A DNA stretch of 64,000 nucleotides from Aminobacter aganoensis (lineage in GTDB: Bacteria; Pseudomonadota; Alphaproteobacteria; Rhizobiales; Rhizobiaceae): assembly GCF_014206975.1 (NCBI RefSeq), contig NZ_JACHOU010000001.1:372001-436000 (forward strand). Direction: 5' to 3'. Positions within the stretch are counted from its first letter, which is position 1; each line of letters opens with the position of its first letter. Positions 28,839-37,562 of the stretch are shown one piece after another. A program made the translations under genes and the position numbers. The notes beneath the pieces are model-generated. The model was not told the origin of the DNA, searched no databases, and saw nothing but the letters and a program-made list of their open reading frames with translations.

Positions 28839-29459
28839 ATGCGCGACACGATGCAACTCGTCCCCATGGTCGTCGAACAGTCGCCCCGCGGCGAACGCTC
28901 CTTCGACATCTTCTCGCGGCTGCTGCGCGAGCGGATCGTCTTCCTCAACGGCGAGGTCGACGACAATTCGGCGTCGCTGATCTGCGCGCAGCTGCTGTTC
29001 CTCGAGTCGGAAAACCCCAATCGCGAAATCTCGTTCTACATCAACTCGCCCGGCGGCGTGGTGACCAGCGGCTTCGCCATCTACGACACCATGCAGTTCA
29101 TCCGCTGCCCTGTCTCGACCCTGTGCATGGGCACGGCGGGCTCGATGGGCTCGTTCCTGCTGATGGCCGGCGAGCCTGGCCGGCGCATTGCCCTGCCCAA
29201 TGCCAGCGTGATCCTGCACCAGCCCTCCGGCGGCTTCCGCGGCCAGGCTTCCGACATCGAGCGCCATGCCGAGGACATCCTCAAGCTCAAGCGCCGCATG
29301 ACGCGCCTCTATGCCGAGCACTGTGGACGAACCGAAGAGGAGGTTTCACGCGTTCTCGACCGCGACTTCTTCTTCACGGCGGAGGAAGCCAGGAACTGGG
29401 GCATCGTCGACCACGTCTACGACCGGCGCGAAACCGTCGAAGGCATTTCCGGAAAGTGA
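28839..29459 (+). CDS. clpP: ATP-dependent Clp protease proteolytic subunit
   Basis: A 206-residue serine peptidase. The catalytic serine lies in [16 protein letters not shown], the histidine in [10 protein letters not shown], and the aspartate is expected in the DRDFFF region. IYDTMQFI and [13 protein letters not shown] are standard ClpP sequences. GGAAGGA precedes the ATG at 28839. No clpX or clpA follows and rhizobia carry several clpP genes, so this is likely one of the paralogues and not the main clpP-clpX locus. Confidence 0.95.
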   Translation: MRDTMQLVPMVVEQSPRGERSFDIFSRLLRERIVFLNGEVDDNSASLICAQLLFLESENPNREISFYINSPGGVVTSGFAIYDTMQFIRCPVSTLCMGTAGSMGSFLLMAGEPGRRIALPNASVILHQPSGGFRGQASDIERHAEDILKLKRRMTRLYAEHCGRTEEEVSRVLDRDFFFTAEEARNWGIVDHVYDRRETVEGISGK

Positions 29460-29469
29460 CCGGCCTCGC

Positions 29470-30705
29470 TCAGGCTGCGACAGGCGCAGCCTCGACATGG
29501 CTCCGCGCTCGTACCCGGCGCGACGCCAGCAGCAGGATGAATGAAACGGCAAAGCAGTAGAAGCCCATTGCCAAAATCTGGCCGGGATAACTCACGCCGC
29601 CATCGATCAGGAACCCGGTCAGGCCCGGTCCGATTGCAGAGGCGAGTACCCCGGCGGCCACGATCAGTGCCCTGATCGAGCCAAGGTGCTTCAAGCCGTA
29701 GACTTCGGGCCAGACGGCGCCGAACAGCATCGTCGACAAACCGTTCGAGACGCCGAGCAGCGCCATGAAGCCGAAGGCACTCCACTGCGCGTCGACGAGG
29801 CCCAGCAACAGGCAGGCGAGCCCCAGCGGCAGCAACACGAAAGGCAGCAGCGACAAGCCGGAAAAGCGGTCGATGAGTTGGCCGACCACCAGCGTGAAGG
29901 CGGCATTGACCAGCGCGGTCACCAGGTAGGACGAGGCGAAGACCTCGAGCGACCAGCCTCGCAACTCCACCAGATAGACCTGGTGGAAAAACAGGGTCGT
30001 CACGATCAGGCCCGGCGCCATCACGCCTAGCAGCAAGACATAGAAGATCGGATCGCGGACGACCTCGGCCCGCGTCCAGTCGCGCGCATCGACCCGGCGA
30101 GCCGCAGGGTCCGACGGGCGCGGCTTCCGGTCCCTGGCCACCAGAACGGCAATTGCCGGCACCGCGACAAACGCCAGCACGGCTGCCGACAGCAGCCAGC
30201 TGTTGCGCCAGCCGACCGCGGCGGAGATCAGCACGAATGCCATCGGCAGGATGCCGTCGCCGGCATTGTGGCCGAGGATGACGGTCGAAAGCGCGCGCCC
30301 CCTTTGCGCCGAAAACCAGCGCGCGGTCGCTGTGTAGGCGGCATGCACCATCATGCCCTGGCCGAACAGGCGCAGCAGATAGATCGTCACGAATAACAGC
30401 GCGAGGTGCTGCGACAGCGCCATCGAGGCGCTTGCCAGCGCCAGCATCGGCACGATGAACAGCGCCACGTTGCGCACGCTGCGGCGGTCGACGATCTGGC
30501 CGAGATACGGCAGGCTCAAGGCGCTGGCCAGTGTCGCAAACATGTAGATCGTGCCGAACTCGCCATGCGACAGACCATAGTCGCGGCGGATGTCGCCGGC
30601 CGACAAAGCGACGAACGATGTCATGCCGAAGGTCGAGAAGAAGGTGAGCAGGAACCCGCCGGCAAGCCAGCGCGGATTGTCTCGGACGAAGGCGATGTAA
30701 GACAC
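29470..30705 (-). CDS. MFS transporter
   Basis: A 411-residue inner-membrane protein with about 12 hydrophobic segments. GEFGTIYMFATLASALSLPY and LGQIVDRRSVRNVALF (loop 2-3 motif) are typical of the major facilitator superfamily, close to monocarboxylate-like MFS_1 members. The start is GTG (MSYIAFVRDNPRW). It lies nine bases after the GNAT gene on the same strand, so they probably form an operon. The substrate is unknown. Confidence 0.88.
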   Translation of the reverse strand: MSYIAFVRDNPRWLAGGFLLTFFSTFGMTSFVALSAGDIRRDYGLSHGEFGTIYMFATLASALSLPYLGQIVDRRSVRNVALFIVPMLALASASMALSQHLALLFVTIYLLRLFGQGMMVHAAYTATARWFSAQRGRALSTVILGHNAGDGILPMAFVLISAAVGWRNSWLLSAAVLAFVAVPAIAVLVARDRKPRPSDPAARRVDARDWTRAEVVRDPIFYVLLLGVMAPGLIVTTLFFHQVYLVELRGWSLEVFASSYLVTALVNAAFTLVVGQLIDRFSGLSLLPFVLLPLGLACLLLGLVDAQWSAFGFMALLGVSNGLSTMLFGAVWPEVYGLKHLGSIRALIVAAGVLASAIGPGLTGFLIDGGVSYPGQILAMGFYCFAVSFILLLASRRVRARSHVEAAPVAA

Positions 30706-30714
30706 CGGCCCGGT

Positions 30715-31134
30715 CTATGCGTGAGCGGCTGGCTGCCGCGCCAGGCGCATGTACATGCCGTCGTTCGAAACCTCGAAGCCAAACTTGTTGTAGAGGCCAT
30801 GCGCGTCGCTGGTGCGCAGGCTCCAGCCGGTCACGCTGGCAAGGTCCGGATGGTCGAGCAGCGCCTGCACGAGGCCCGTGCCGATTCCGAGGCCACGATG
30901 TTCGGGCCAGACGATCACATCGCAGACATAGGCGAAGCAGGCATTGTCGGTGACCACCCTGGCGAAACCGACCTGCCGCCGGTCGAGATAGGCGCCCACG
31001 CAGAGTGAGTTGTCGAAGGCGCGCCGGTTGATCTCGTCGCTTCGCTCCGCGCCCCAATAGCTCGCCTTGATGACTTCCGACGTCTTGCCGAAATCGATGC
31101 GCGACAGGTCAAAGCTGATCTCGACCACAGCCAT
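30715..31134 (-). CDS. GNAT-family N-acetyltransferase
   Basis: A 139-residue acetyltransferase. The acetyl-CoA-binding motif is VIVWPEHRGLGIGTGLVQALL (residues about 75-95), with VGFARVVTD before it and LRTSDAHGLYNKFGFE after it. GGAAGGA precedes the ATG. The acceptor is unknown. It heads a likely two-gene operon with the MFS gene, which suggests resistance or detoxification, but that is inference. Confidence 0.9.
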   Translation of the reverse strand: MAVVEISFDLSRIDFGKTSEVIKASYWGAERSDEINRRAFDNSLCVGAYLDRRQVGFARVVTDNACFAYVCDVIVWPEHRGLGIGTGLVQALLDHPDLASVTGWSLRTSDAHGLYNKFGFEVSNDGMYMRLARQPAAHA

Positions 31135-31189
31135 GGGTCATTCCTTCCGGCGGAAACCCGCCGCATGATATGCTATTGATTTCAGGCTT

Positions 31190-32872
31190 TTATCCGCGAT
31201 CCCTGAATCGATTTGTAATCGGGTAGCGCCGGTCGCGGCCAAAGTTTTTCTTGGTGATCTTCACGCCCGGCGCCGCCTGCCGCCGCTTGTATTCGGCGAT
31301 GTAAAGCAGGTGCTCGATGCGGTGGACGGTGTCGCGGTCATGGCCGCGCGCCACGATCTCGTCGACCCCCATCTCGTTCTCGACCAGGCACTCCAGGATG
31401 TCGTCGAGATCAGGATATGGCGGCAACGAATCCTGGTCGGTCTGGTTGGGACGCAGTTCGGCGGAAGGCGCCTTGTCGATGATGTTCTTGGGGATCACCT
31501 CGCCCGAGGGGCCGAGTGCGCCGGGCGGTACCTGGGTATTGCGCCAGCGCGACAGCGCATAGACCTGCATCTTGTAGAGGTCCTTGATCGGATTGAAGCC
31601 GCCATTCATGTCGCCGTAGAGCGTGGCATAACCGACCGACATCTCGCTCTTGTTGCCCGTCGTCACCACCATCGAGCCGAACTTGTTGGACACGGCCATC
31701 AGGATCGTGCCGCGGGCGCGCGACTGCAGGTTTTCCTCGGTGATGCCTTCCTTGGTGCCTTCGAACAGCTGCGTCAACGCATGCGAAAACCCATCGACAG
31801 GCTCGTGGATCGGCACGATGTCATAGCGGCAGCCGAGCGCGCGGGCGCAGTCCTCGGCATCTTTCAGCGAGTCGGACGAGGTGTAGCGGTAAGGCATCAT
31901 GATCGCCCGCAGCCGCTCCTCGCCCAGCGCATCGACGGCGAGCGCCGCGCAGATCGCCGAATCGATGCCGCCCGATAGGCCGAGCACAACGTTCTTGAAG
32001 CCATTCTTGTTGACGTAATCGCGCAGGCCCAGCATGCAGGCGCGATAATCGGCCTCTTCCCGCTCGGGTATCTTCGACATCGGCCCCTCGACGCAGGCCC
32101 AGCCTTCGTCGCCGCGCCGCCACAGCGTCATCGCCACCGTTTCCTCGAACTGGCTCATCTGGAACGCCAGCGAATGGTCGGCATTGATCGCAAACGAGGC
32201 GCCGTCGAACACCAGCTCGTCCTGCCCGCCAAGCTGGTTGGCATAGAGCAGCGGCAGGCCGCTCTCGATCACCTGGCGGATCGCCACCTGGTGGCGCACA
32301 TCCATCTTGGCGCGATAGTAGGGCGAGCCGTTCGGAACCAGCAGGATTTCGGCACCGCTCTCGGCCAGCGTCTCGCAGACGCCGAGTTCGCCCCAGATAT
32401 CCTCGCAGATCGGGATGCCGAGGCGCACGCCGCGGAAATTGACCGGCCCGGGCATGTCGGGACCGGCCTGGAAGACGCGCTTCTCGTCGAATTCGCCGTA
32501 GTTGGGCAGGTCGACCTTGAAGCGTTCGGCAATGACCTTGCCGCCATCGGCGACGATGATCGCATTGTGCACGCCGCTCTTGCGCTTGAGCGGCACCCCG
32601 ATGATGACGCCGGGGCCGTTGTCGGCGGTGTCCTTGGCAAAATCCTCTGCTGCCCGTTCGCACGCTGCCAGGAAGGCCGGCTTGAGCACGAGATCTTCCG
32701 GCGGATAGCCGGCCAGGAACAGTTCGGTGAACAGCACGAGGTCGGCACCCTGGCGTGCCGCATCCGCCCTTGCCTCACGCGCCTTGGCAAGATTGCCCTG
32801 GATGTCACCGACAGTCGGGTTCAACTGGGCGACAGCGACACGGAGGATATCGGGGATGGATTTTTTCGTCAT
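31190..32872 (-). CDS. nadE: glutamine-dependent NAD+ synthetase
   Basis: A 560-residue two-domain enzyme making NAD+ from deamido-NAD+ with glutamine as nitrogen source. The N-terminal amidase (carbon-nitrogen hydrolase) domain shows VAQLNPTVGD, LFTELFLAGYPPEDL (catalytic Glu) and GIPICEDIWGE (nucleophile Cys). The C-terminal synthetase has the PP-loop LGLSGGIDSAI. The length is standard for this fused type. Confidence 0.96.
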   Translation of the reverse strand: MTKKSIPDILRVAVAQLNPTVGDIQGNLAKAREARADAARQGADLVLFTELFLAGYPPEDLVLKPAFLAACERAAEDFAKDTADNGPGVIIGVPLKRKSGVHNAIIVADGGKVIAERFKVDLPNYGEFDEKRVFQAGPDMPGPVNFRGVRLGIPICEDIWGELGVCETLAESGAEILLVPNGSPYYRAKMDVRHQVAIRQVIESGLPLLYANQLGGQDELVFDGASFAINADHSLAFQMSQFEETVAMTLWRRGDEGWACVEGPMSKIPEREEADYRACMLGLRDYVNKNGFKNVVLGLSGGIDSAICAALAVDALGEERLRAIMMPYRYTSSDSLKDAEDCARALGCRYDIVPIHEPVDGFSHALTQLFEGTKEGITEENLQSRARGTILMAVSNKFGSMVVTTGNKSEMSVGYATLYGDMNGGFNPIKDLYKMQVYALSRWRNTQVPPGALGPSGEVIPKNIIDKAPSAELRPNQTDQDSLPPYPDLDDILECLVENEMGVDEIVARGHDRDTVHRIEHLLYIAEYKRRQAAPGVKITKKNFGRDRRYPITNRFRDRG

Positions 32873-32925
32873 GCCAGCGGTTTAGCCTGCGTCTTTGTGG
32901 GGGGCAATGGCGATCGATTGGACCA

Positions 32926-33636
32926 TCATTCGCCCATGTAGGCGCGGAGTTCGTCGGCCGGGTGGTTGACGCCGATCGACATCGACAGGATGCGCGAGAT
33001 ATGCGCTCGCGGCAGCCCGGTCGCCACCGCCCATTCGTTGATCTGTGCCTGCACCTTGGCGAGGTCCTTCTTCGACGTGGCCGCTTCGCCGATGTCGAGC
33101 CCGGCATCGCGCAACGCCAGGATCATGTCCTGCGACAGGATGAAGGTGTCCCAGCCGAGCCAGCGCAGCAGGTACTGCCCGGTGTTGCCACCAAGGCGGC
33201 TGCCGTGCTTGCCGAGATAGGCGGTGAGCCCGACCTGGTCGTCGGCCGGCCAGTCGGCCAAGAATTTGCCGAAGCCGCCATGCTCCTTCGATACGTGCTC
33301 GACGAAGGCGGCATTGTCGCGCACCGACCGGATTTTCTGCGGATTGCGCACGATGCGCTTGTCCGATGCCAAGTCGTGCCAGAAATCGTCGGGCTGGAAC
33401 AACAGCCGCTTCGGCTCGAACCCCAGAAAGGCTTCCTCGAAGCCCGGCCACTTCTGCTCGATGACCCGCCAGACGAAACCGGCCGCAAAGACCCGCTCGG
33501 CCATGGTGGAGAGGATGCGGTCGTCGCTGACCTTGGCAAGTGCTGCATTACCGGACACCGGTCCGAGCAGCGACTTCAGCACCGCCTCGCCGCCCTTGCG
33601 GTCGGCAGCCCGCGCCCTGATCTTCGCAAAATCCAT
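32926..33636 (-). CDS. tag: DNA-3-methyladenine glycosylase I family protein
   Basis: A 236-residue base-excision repair protein. LVSFLG-type helices, FVWRVIEQKWPGFEEAFLGF and the catalytic-region DFWHDLASDKRIVRNPQKI match the alphaproteobacterial branch of the Tag family. I chose the ATG at 33636 (MDFAKIRARA), preceded by GGAGGGACC; the frame itself runs much further upstream over the DUF1003 gene, which is a shadow. It removes alkylated adenine if orthologous. It is next to nadE but not clearly in its operon. Confidence 0.82.
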   Translation of the reverse strand: MDFAKIRARAADRKGGEAVLKSLLGPVSGNAALAKVSDDRILSTMAERVFAAGFVWRVIEQKWPGFEEAFLGFEPKRLLFQPDDFWHDLASDKRIVRNPQKIRSVRDNAAFVEHVSKEHGGFGKFLADWPADDQVGLTAYLGKHGSRLGGNTGQYLLRWLGWDTFILSQDMILALRDAGLDIGEAATSKKDLAKVQAQINEWAVATGLPRAHISRILSMSIGVNHPADELRAYMGE

Positions 33637-33735
33637 CCTGGTCCCTCCTCGCCCGCATTCTGGCGCCGCACGCGAATATCTTCTTATATGGATTTGCCGC
33701 TGCCAAGCAGCGCCTTCACCAGTGCGGAGCGGAAC

Positions 33736-34299
33736 ATGAACAAGACCGTAGCTGACCTTGCAGGCCGCTGGCTGGCCCGGAAATCCGAGAACCTGAGCGA
33801 GGTCGAGCACAAGGTGCTGCAAAGCGCGATCGACAGGAAGGCCGTCTCGCGCAACGTCAACGAAAGCGTGGAACGACACGAAGGCACCGGCGACCGCCTT
33901 GCCGATGCAATAGCCCGTATCGGCGGCTCCTGGAGCTTCATCCTTACCTTCCTGGCTTTCCTCGTAGCATGGACCGGGCTCAACGCCTGGATGCTTGGCC
34001 GCGAATCTTTCGATCCCTATCCATTCATCTTCCTCAACCTCATCTTGTCGATGCTCGCAGCAGTGCAGGCGCCGATCATCATGATGTCGCAGAACCGGCA
34101 GGCCGAGCGCGACCGCATCGATGCCGCACATGACTATGCGGTGAACCTCAAGGCCGAGATCGAGATCATGGCACTGCACGAGAAGCTCGACGAAATCCGC
34201 TTCCAGGAGATCATCCTGCTGCGCCAACAGCTCCGCGAGCTCGCCGAGCAAGTCGGCCGCATCGCCCCTCCCGCCGCCGGGCAGTCTCCGGCCCAATGA
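33736..34299 (+). CDS. DUF1003 membrane protein
   Basis: A 187-residue protein with two membrane segments (SWSFILTFLAFLVAWTGLNAW and FIFLNLILSMLAAVQAPII), the DUF1003 hallmark, followed by the conserved MMSQNRQAERDRIDAAHDY and a long C-terminal helix. The family's function is unknown. The start could instead be ATG 33688; 33736 is preferred because GCGGAGCGG precedes it. The stop overlaps the DedA gene by four bases. Confidence 0.85.
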   Translation: MNKTVADLAGRWLARKSENLSEVEHKVLQSAIDRKAVSRNVNESVERHEGTGDRLADAIARIGGSWSFILTFLAFLVAWTGLNAWMLGRESFDPYPFIFLNLILSMLAAVQAPIIMMSQNRQAERDRIDAAHDYAVNLKAEIEIMALHEKLDEIRFQEIILLRQQLRELAEQVGRIAPPAAGQSPAQ

Positions 34300-34877
34300 T
34301 CGACACGATCCACAGCCTCGTCGAGCGCTTTGGGCTTTTGGCGGTGTTCGTCGGCTGCATGGCCGAAGGCGAAAGCGTGGCTATCCTCGGCGGTTTCTTT
34401 GCCCATCAGCAGGTGTTTGCACCCTGGCAGGCCTTTGCCACGGCGGCGTCCGGCGCCTTTCTCGGCGACACGCTGTTCTTCGTGCTGGGCCGCCGGTTTT
34501 CGAACCACAAATGGGTGCGCTTGCTGCGTCGCCGGCCGGGATTCAGCCACGCTTATCGGATGGTGCAGTCGCATCCGTATCTGTTCGTTCTGGCCAACCG
34601 CTATATCTACGGCATGCGCCTGGCGGGCGGCATCGCCGCCGGGCTGTCGCGCATTCCCGTTCTCGTCTTCCTTGCGTTGAACGCACTGTCCGCACTGGCC
34701 TGGGCAGCGCTGTTCGTCAGCCTTGGCTACGTTTTCGGCCTCGGTGCCGAGCACATTATCGGCGACGCGCTGAAAGGACATCAGCGCCTGCTGATCGGGC
34801 TCGGCATCGGCGCGGTGGTGGCCGTCGCAGCTTGGCTGCTCGCCCGTCATGTCGTGAAGAAAGAACCGCGCGAGTAG
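34296..34877 (+). CDS. DedA-family membrane protein
   Basis: A 193-residue inner-membrane protein of the DedA/VTT (SNARE-associated) family. The signatures are CMAEGESVAILGGFFA, GAFLGDTLFFVLGRRF and FVLANRYIYGMRLAGGIAAG with its conserved arginine. DedA proteins help recycle undecaprenyl phosphate or scramble lipids. It is coupled to the DUF1003 gene by an ATGA overlap, suggesting joint membrane function. Confidence 0.9.
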   Translation: MIDTIHSLVERFGLLAVFVGCMAEGESVAILGGFFAHQQVFAPWQAFATAASGAFLGDTLFFVLGRRFSNHKWVRLLRRRPGFSHAYRMVQSHPYLFVLANRYIYGMRLAGGIAAGLSRIPVLVFLALNALSALAWAALFVSLGYVFGLGAEHIIGDALKGHQRLLIGLGIGAVVAVAAWLLARHVVKKEPRE

Positions 34878-34879
34878 AT

Positions 34880-35467
34880 TCAGCCGATGAGGTCGCGGTC
34901 GCCGCGATCCAGGATCAGCGGGATGATCAGGTCTTCCTCGTCGTCGAGATGCCTGGTCAGCATCGCCACCAGCCGCGCGTTCTCGTCGGCATAGGCGTCG
35001 GCGGCGAAGCGCTGGCTGTCTTCGCTTTCCTTGAGCGCACGAAGAAAGGCGCTTGCCGTCTCGGCATTGCGTTCCAGCGCCTCATGGATCAGGTGATGGT
35101 CGGCATCGAGGATCTCGAAGCCTGGCCTTAGCCGCGTTTCAGCGTTGGCGAAGACAGGAAAGTAGTGGTGGTCCTCGACATTGTGGTGCCCGTCGAGATT
35201 GCCGAGGAAGTGGTTGAGGCGCGGCGCAAACCAGCGGGCGAACTGCTGCGCATCCATGCGGCCCTCGCGATAGTCGCCGATGCCCGTGGTGAGCATGGCG
35301 CCCAGTTCGCGGAACATGTCATGCCGCTGCAGCCACATCGACGCCATGCCATGAACGTTGTCATGGTCGAACCAGTCCTCGCGCGGGTATTTGTCGACCA
35401 GCCAGCGCAGATCCTCGGGCAGGCCTGCCCTGGATTCGAGATGGTGGATATCGGCTTGATCAGCCAT
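34880..35467 (-). CDS. Hemerythrin HHE-domain protein
   Basis: A 195-residue cytosolic four-helix protein. Metal-ligand histidines are visible in DNVHGMASMWLQRHDMF, NLDGHHNVEDHHYFPVF, ADHHLIHEAL and RHLDDEEDLIIPLI. The ligands suit a di-iron site that could bind oxygen or nitric oxide or be used for sensing. No partner domain is fused. It is convergent with the DedA gene. Confidence 0.88.
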   Translation of the reverse strand: MADQADIHHLESRAGLPEDLRWLVDKYPREDWFDHDNVHGMASMWLQRHDMFRELGAMLTTGIGDYREGRMDAQQFARWFAPRLNHFLGNLDGHHNVEDHHYFPVFANAETRLRPGFEILDADHHLIHEALERNAETASAFLRALKESEDSQRFAADAYADENARLVAMLTRHLDDEEDLIIPLILDRGDRDLIG

Positions 35468-35507
35468 GTCGGTCTCCTTTGGTGACCGACATGTAGGTAC
35501 GGCTCCG

Positions 35508-35867
35508 TCAGATCGAAAGGCCGAGGAGGCGCTCGGCGATGGCGAAGCCCCAGACGCCGAGCACGATCACGATCGAGATCAGCACGGCAAGCGAGCCGCA
35601 GTCCTTGGCGAGTTGGATGTCGATGTTGAACTCACGGCTCACAGCATCGCATGCCGCCTCGATGCCGGTGTTGAGAACTTCGACGGTGACGAGGAAGAGG
35701 ATCGAGCCGATCAGCAGCGCATAGCCGCTCCAAGTCTCGGCCAGGAACCAGCCGATCGGGAGTGCAGCGACCAGCAGCATGATCTCCTGCTGGAACGCCG
35801 CTTCGGTGCGGATCAACCGCGAGAACGCCCGCACCGAATTCTGGAAAGCCTTGACCAGCCGATCCAT
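35508..35867 (-). CDS. dgkA: diacylglycerol kinase
   Basis: A 119-residue integral membrane kinase that phosphorylates diacylglycerol, recycling it from membrane-derived glucan or lipid modification. Family motifs are EAAFQQEIMLL, EVLNTGIEAACDAVS and AKDCGSLAV, and there are three hydrophobic segments. Length is as in E. coli DgkA. It is transcribed alone. Confidence 0.94.
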   Translation of the reverse strand: MDRLVKAFQNSVRAFSRLIRTEAAFQQEIMLLVAALPIGWFLAETWSGYALLIGSILFLVTVEVLNTGIEAACDAVSREFNIDIQLAKDCGSLAVLISIVIVLGVWGFAIAERLLGLSI

Positions 35868-35917
35868 GAAATGCCCTTTCAGCTCAATCGAAGGGGCATC
35901 ATTTAGCTGCTCGGCGA

Positions 35918-36715
35918 TCAGTCGAACAGATAGGAATCGTTGGCAAAGAAGCCGTGGTCGACCGAATCGTGCACGCGGCGCCCTTTTGCACCCTCGCCTG
36001 CCGCCCCATAGGCAAAGAAGATCGGCATCAGATGCTCGTCAGTCGGGTGGTTCTCCGACGGATACGGTGCCTCATCCTTCCAGTGGAGGATCGCATCGGT
36101 GTCACCCGAAACCAGCTTGCCGGCGAACCATTCTGTGAAGGCGTGCACCTTGCCGGCCAGAACCGGATCAGCCTCCGCGCCATGCCTCAACGTCGAGAAA
36201 TAGGCGCGCAGGTTGTGGGTGACGTGACCCGAACCGATCAAAAGGACGCCTTCGTCGCGCAACGGCGCCAGCGCCTTGCCGATGGCATAGTGCCACGCTG
36301 CATCGCGGTTCGGATCGATCGATACCTGCACGATCGGTATGTTGGCATCCGGGAAGGCAAGCTTCATCGGCGTCCAGGTGCCGTGGTCATAGCCGCGCTT
36401 CTCATAGGTGTGAGGATTGAGCCCGGCTGCCTCGAGCATGCCGAAAACTTTCGTCGCGAGCGCCGGCTCGCCCGGGGCTGGGTAAACCATCTTGTAGAGT
36501 TCCGGGGCAAAGCCGCCGAAGTCATAGATCATGCCAGGCTTGGGATCGGTCACCACCGCCACGCCGTCGGTCTCGAAATGGGCCGAAACGACGACGATCG
36601 CCTTCGGTTTAGGCATCAGATCCGCAACGGTTTCGAGATAGTGGCGGGCCGGCGTATCGGCCAGGACGATGTCCGGGCCGCCATGCGAAATGAACAGTGT
36701 GGGCAACGAGGTCAT
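35918..36715 (-). CDS. DODA-type extradiol ring-cleavage dioxygenase
   Basis: A 265-residue class III (LigB) dioxygenase. The iron-ligand regions are LFISHGGPDIV, VVSAHFETDG, DHGTWTPMKLAFP and GSGHVTHNLRAYF. It resembles YgiD and plant DODA proteins, which open catecholic rings. The physiological substrate is unknown, and no aromatic catabolic genes are nearby. Confidence 0.88.
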   Translation of the reverse strand: MTSLPTLFISHGGPDIVLADTPARHYLETVADLMPKPKAIVVVSAHFETDGVAVVTDPKPGMIYDFGGFAPELYKMVYPAPGEPALATKVFGMLEAAGLNPHTYEKRGYDHGTWTPMKLAFPDANIPIVQVSIDPNRDAAWHYAIGKALAPLRDEGVLLIGSGHVTHNLRAYFSTLRHGAEADPVLAGKVHAFTEWFAGKLVSGDTDAILHWKDEAPYPSENHPTDEHLMPIFFAYGAAGEGAKGRRVHDSVDHGFFANDSYLFD

Positions 36716-36819
36716 TTTCTTTCTCCTTGCCCTGAATATACGCCCTGCAGATGGTTTCGAGCAGACCGCCTCAAAGCGACGAAGCGTTCACCGCACGTGA
36801 ACGAAGAGCCTGTCGCTGT

Positions 36820-37239
36820 TCACTCCTCTGCTACGACAAAGTCCGGCGATGACCGTTCATATTGGGGCAAGCCGTCATCGATGTCGTAGTGGCCGGCCTT
36901 CTGACCGACAAAGATATGACAGGAGCCGGCAAGCCCGTTGGGATCGTCGAACAGACCGGCCATGATCGAGATGTCCGGCTCGCTATGCGCCTTCCAGAAC
37001 AGCAGCGAGCCGCAACAGCTGCAAAATCCTCGCCGGGCGAAATCCGAGGCTGCATACCAGGTGATGTGCTCGCTGCCCTCGATCTCCAGTTCGTCGTCGG
37101 CGACGCTGGTGGCAGCATAATAATGACCGCTCTGCTTCCGGCATTGCGTACAATGACAATAGACCACGCCGCGCAGCGGCCCCGTCGTAGTGAAGCGCAC
37201 GCCCCCACACAGGCATGATCCTTTGTTCGGCTTGTCCAT
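36820..37239 (-). CDS. GFA-family zinc-binding protein
   Basis: A 139-residue protein of the glutathione-dependent formaldehyde-activating enzyme (GFA/CENP-V) family. Cysteine ligands are in SCLCGGVRF, YCHCTQCRKQSG and FCSCCGSLLFW. Most GFA paralogues have no demonstrated formaldehyde activity, so the reaction is left open. It is a monocistronic gene. Confidence 0.9.
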   Translation of the reverse strand: MDKPNKGSCLCGGVRFTTTGPLRGVVYCHCTQCRKQSGHYYAATSVADDELEIEGSEHITWYAASDFARRGFCSCCGSLLFWKAHSEPDISIMAGLFDDPNGLAGSCHIFVGQKAGHYDIDDGLPQYERSSPDFVVAEE

Positions 37240-37562
37240 TTCCTGTCCTCTACTGGCCGGTCCCAGATTGGTCTTTCGCTAGACGGGATGCGCGTGAGAT
37301 TGCGACATCCGGCATGTTGACGTTGCCCAGGCAATGTCTGGCGCCGGAAAATACACCCTGTGGTAGAAAAATGAACGCAACATCCCTGCAAATTAAGGAA
37401 ACCTTAGCCAGCCTAAATTAGAGGTCAATACAAGTGATGAACGCAGAGGGGACCTGCGTCGTTGCAAAGCACTCTCATCTCGCCGCTCGCTCCCGACCGG
37501 TCGCCTGCCAGAATTTTGCCGGCATGGAAGCGATCGTTTGGCCAACTGAAAACGGGACATAC
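37240..37562. other. Upstream region of the GGDEF gene
   Basis: A 323-bp stretch if the GGDEF gene starts at 37563; the frame is open from 37434, so its right end could be coding. It contains overlapping short palindromes at 37394-37406 (TAAGG-N3-CCTTA) and CTAAATTAG near 37412, in an AT-rich patch suitable for a promoter. No separate gene is seen. Confidence 0.4.

Noticed and set aside
29417-31057. A 546-codon minus-strand frame over the MFS and GNAT genes
   Set aside because: It is an out-of-frame shadow; the MFS and GNAT frames carry the family motifs.
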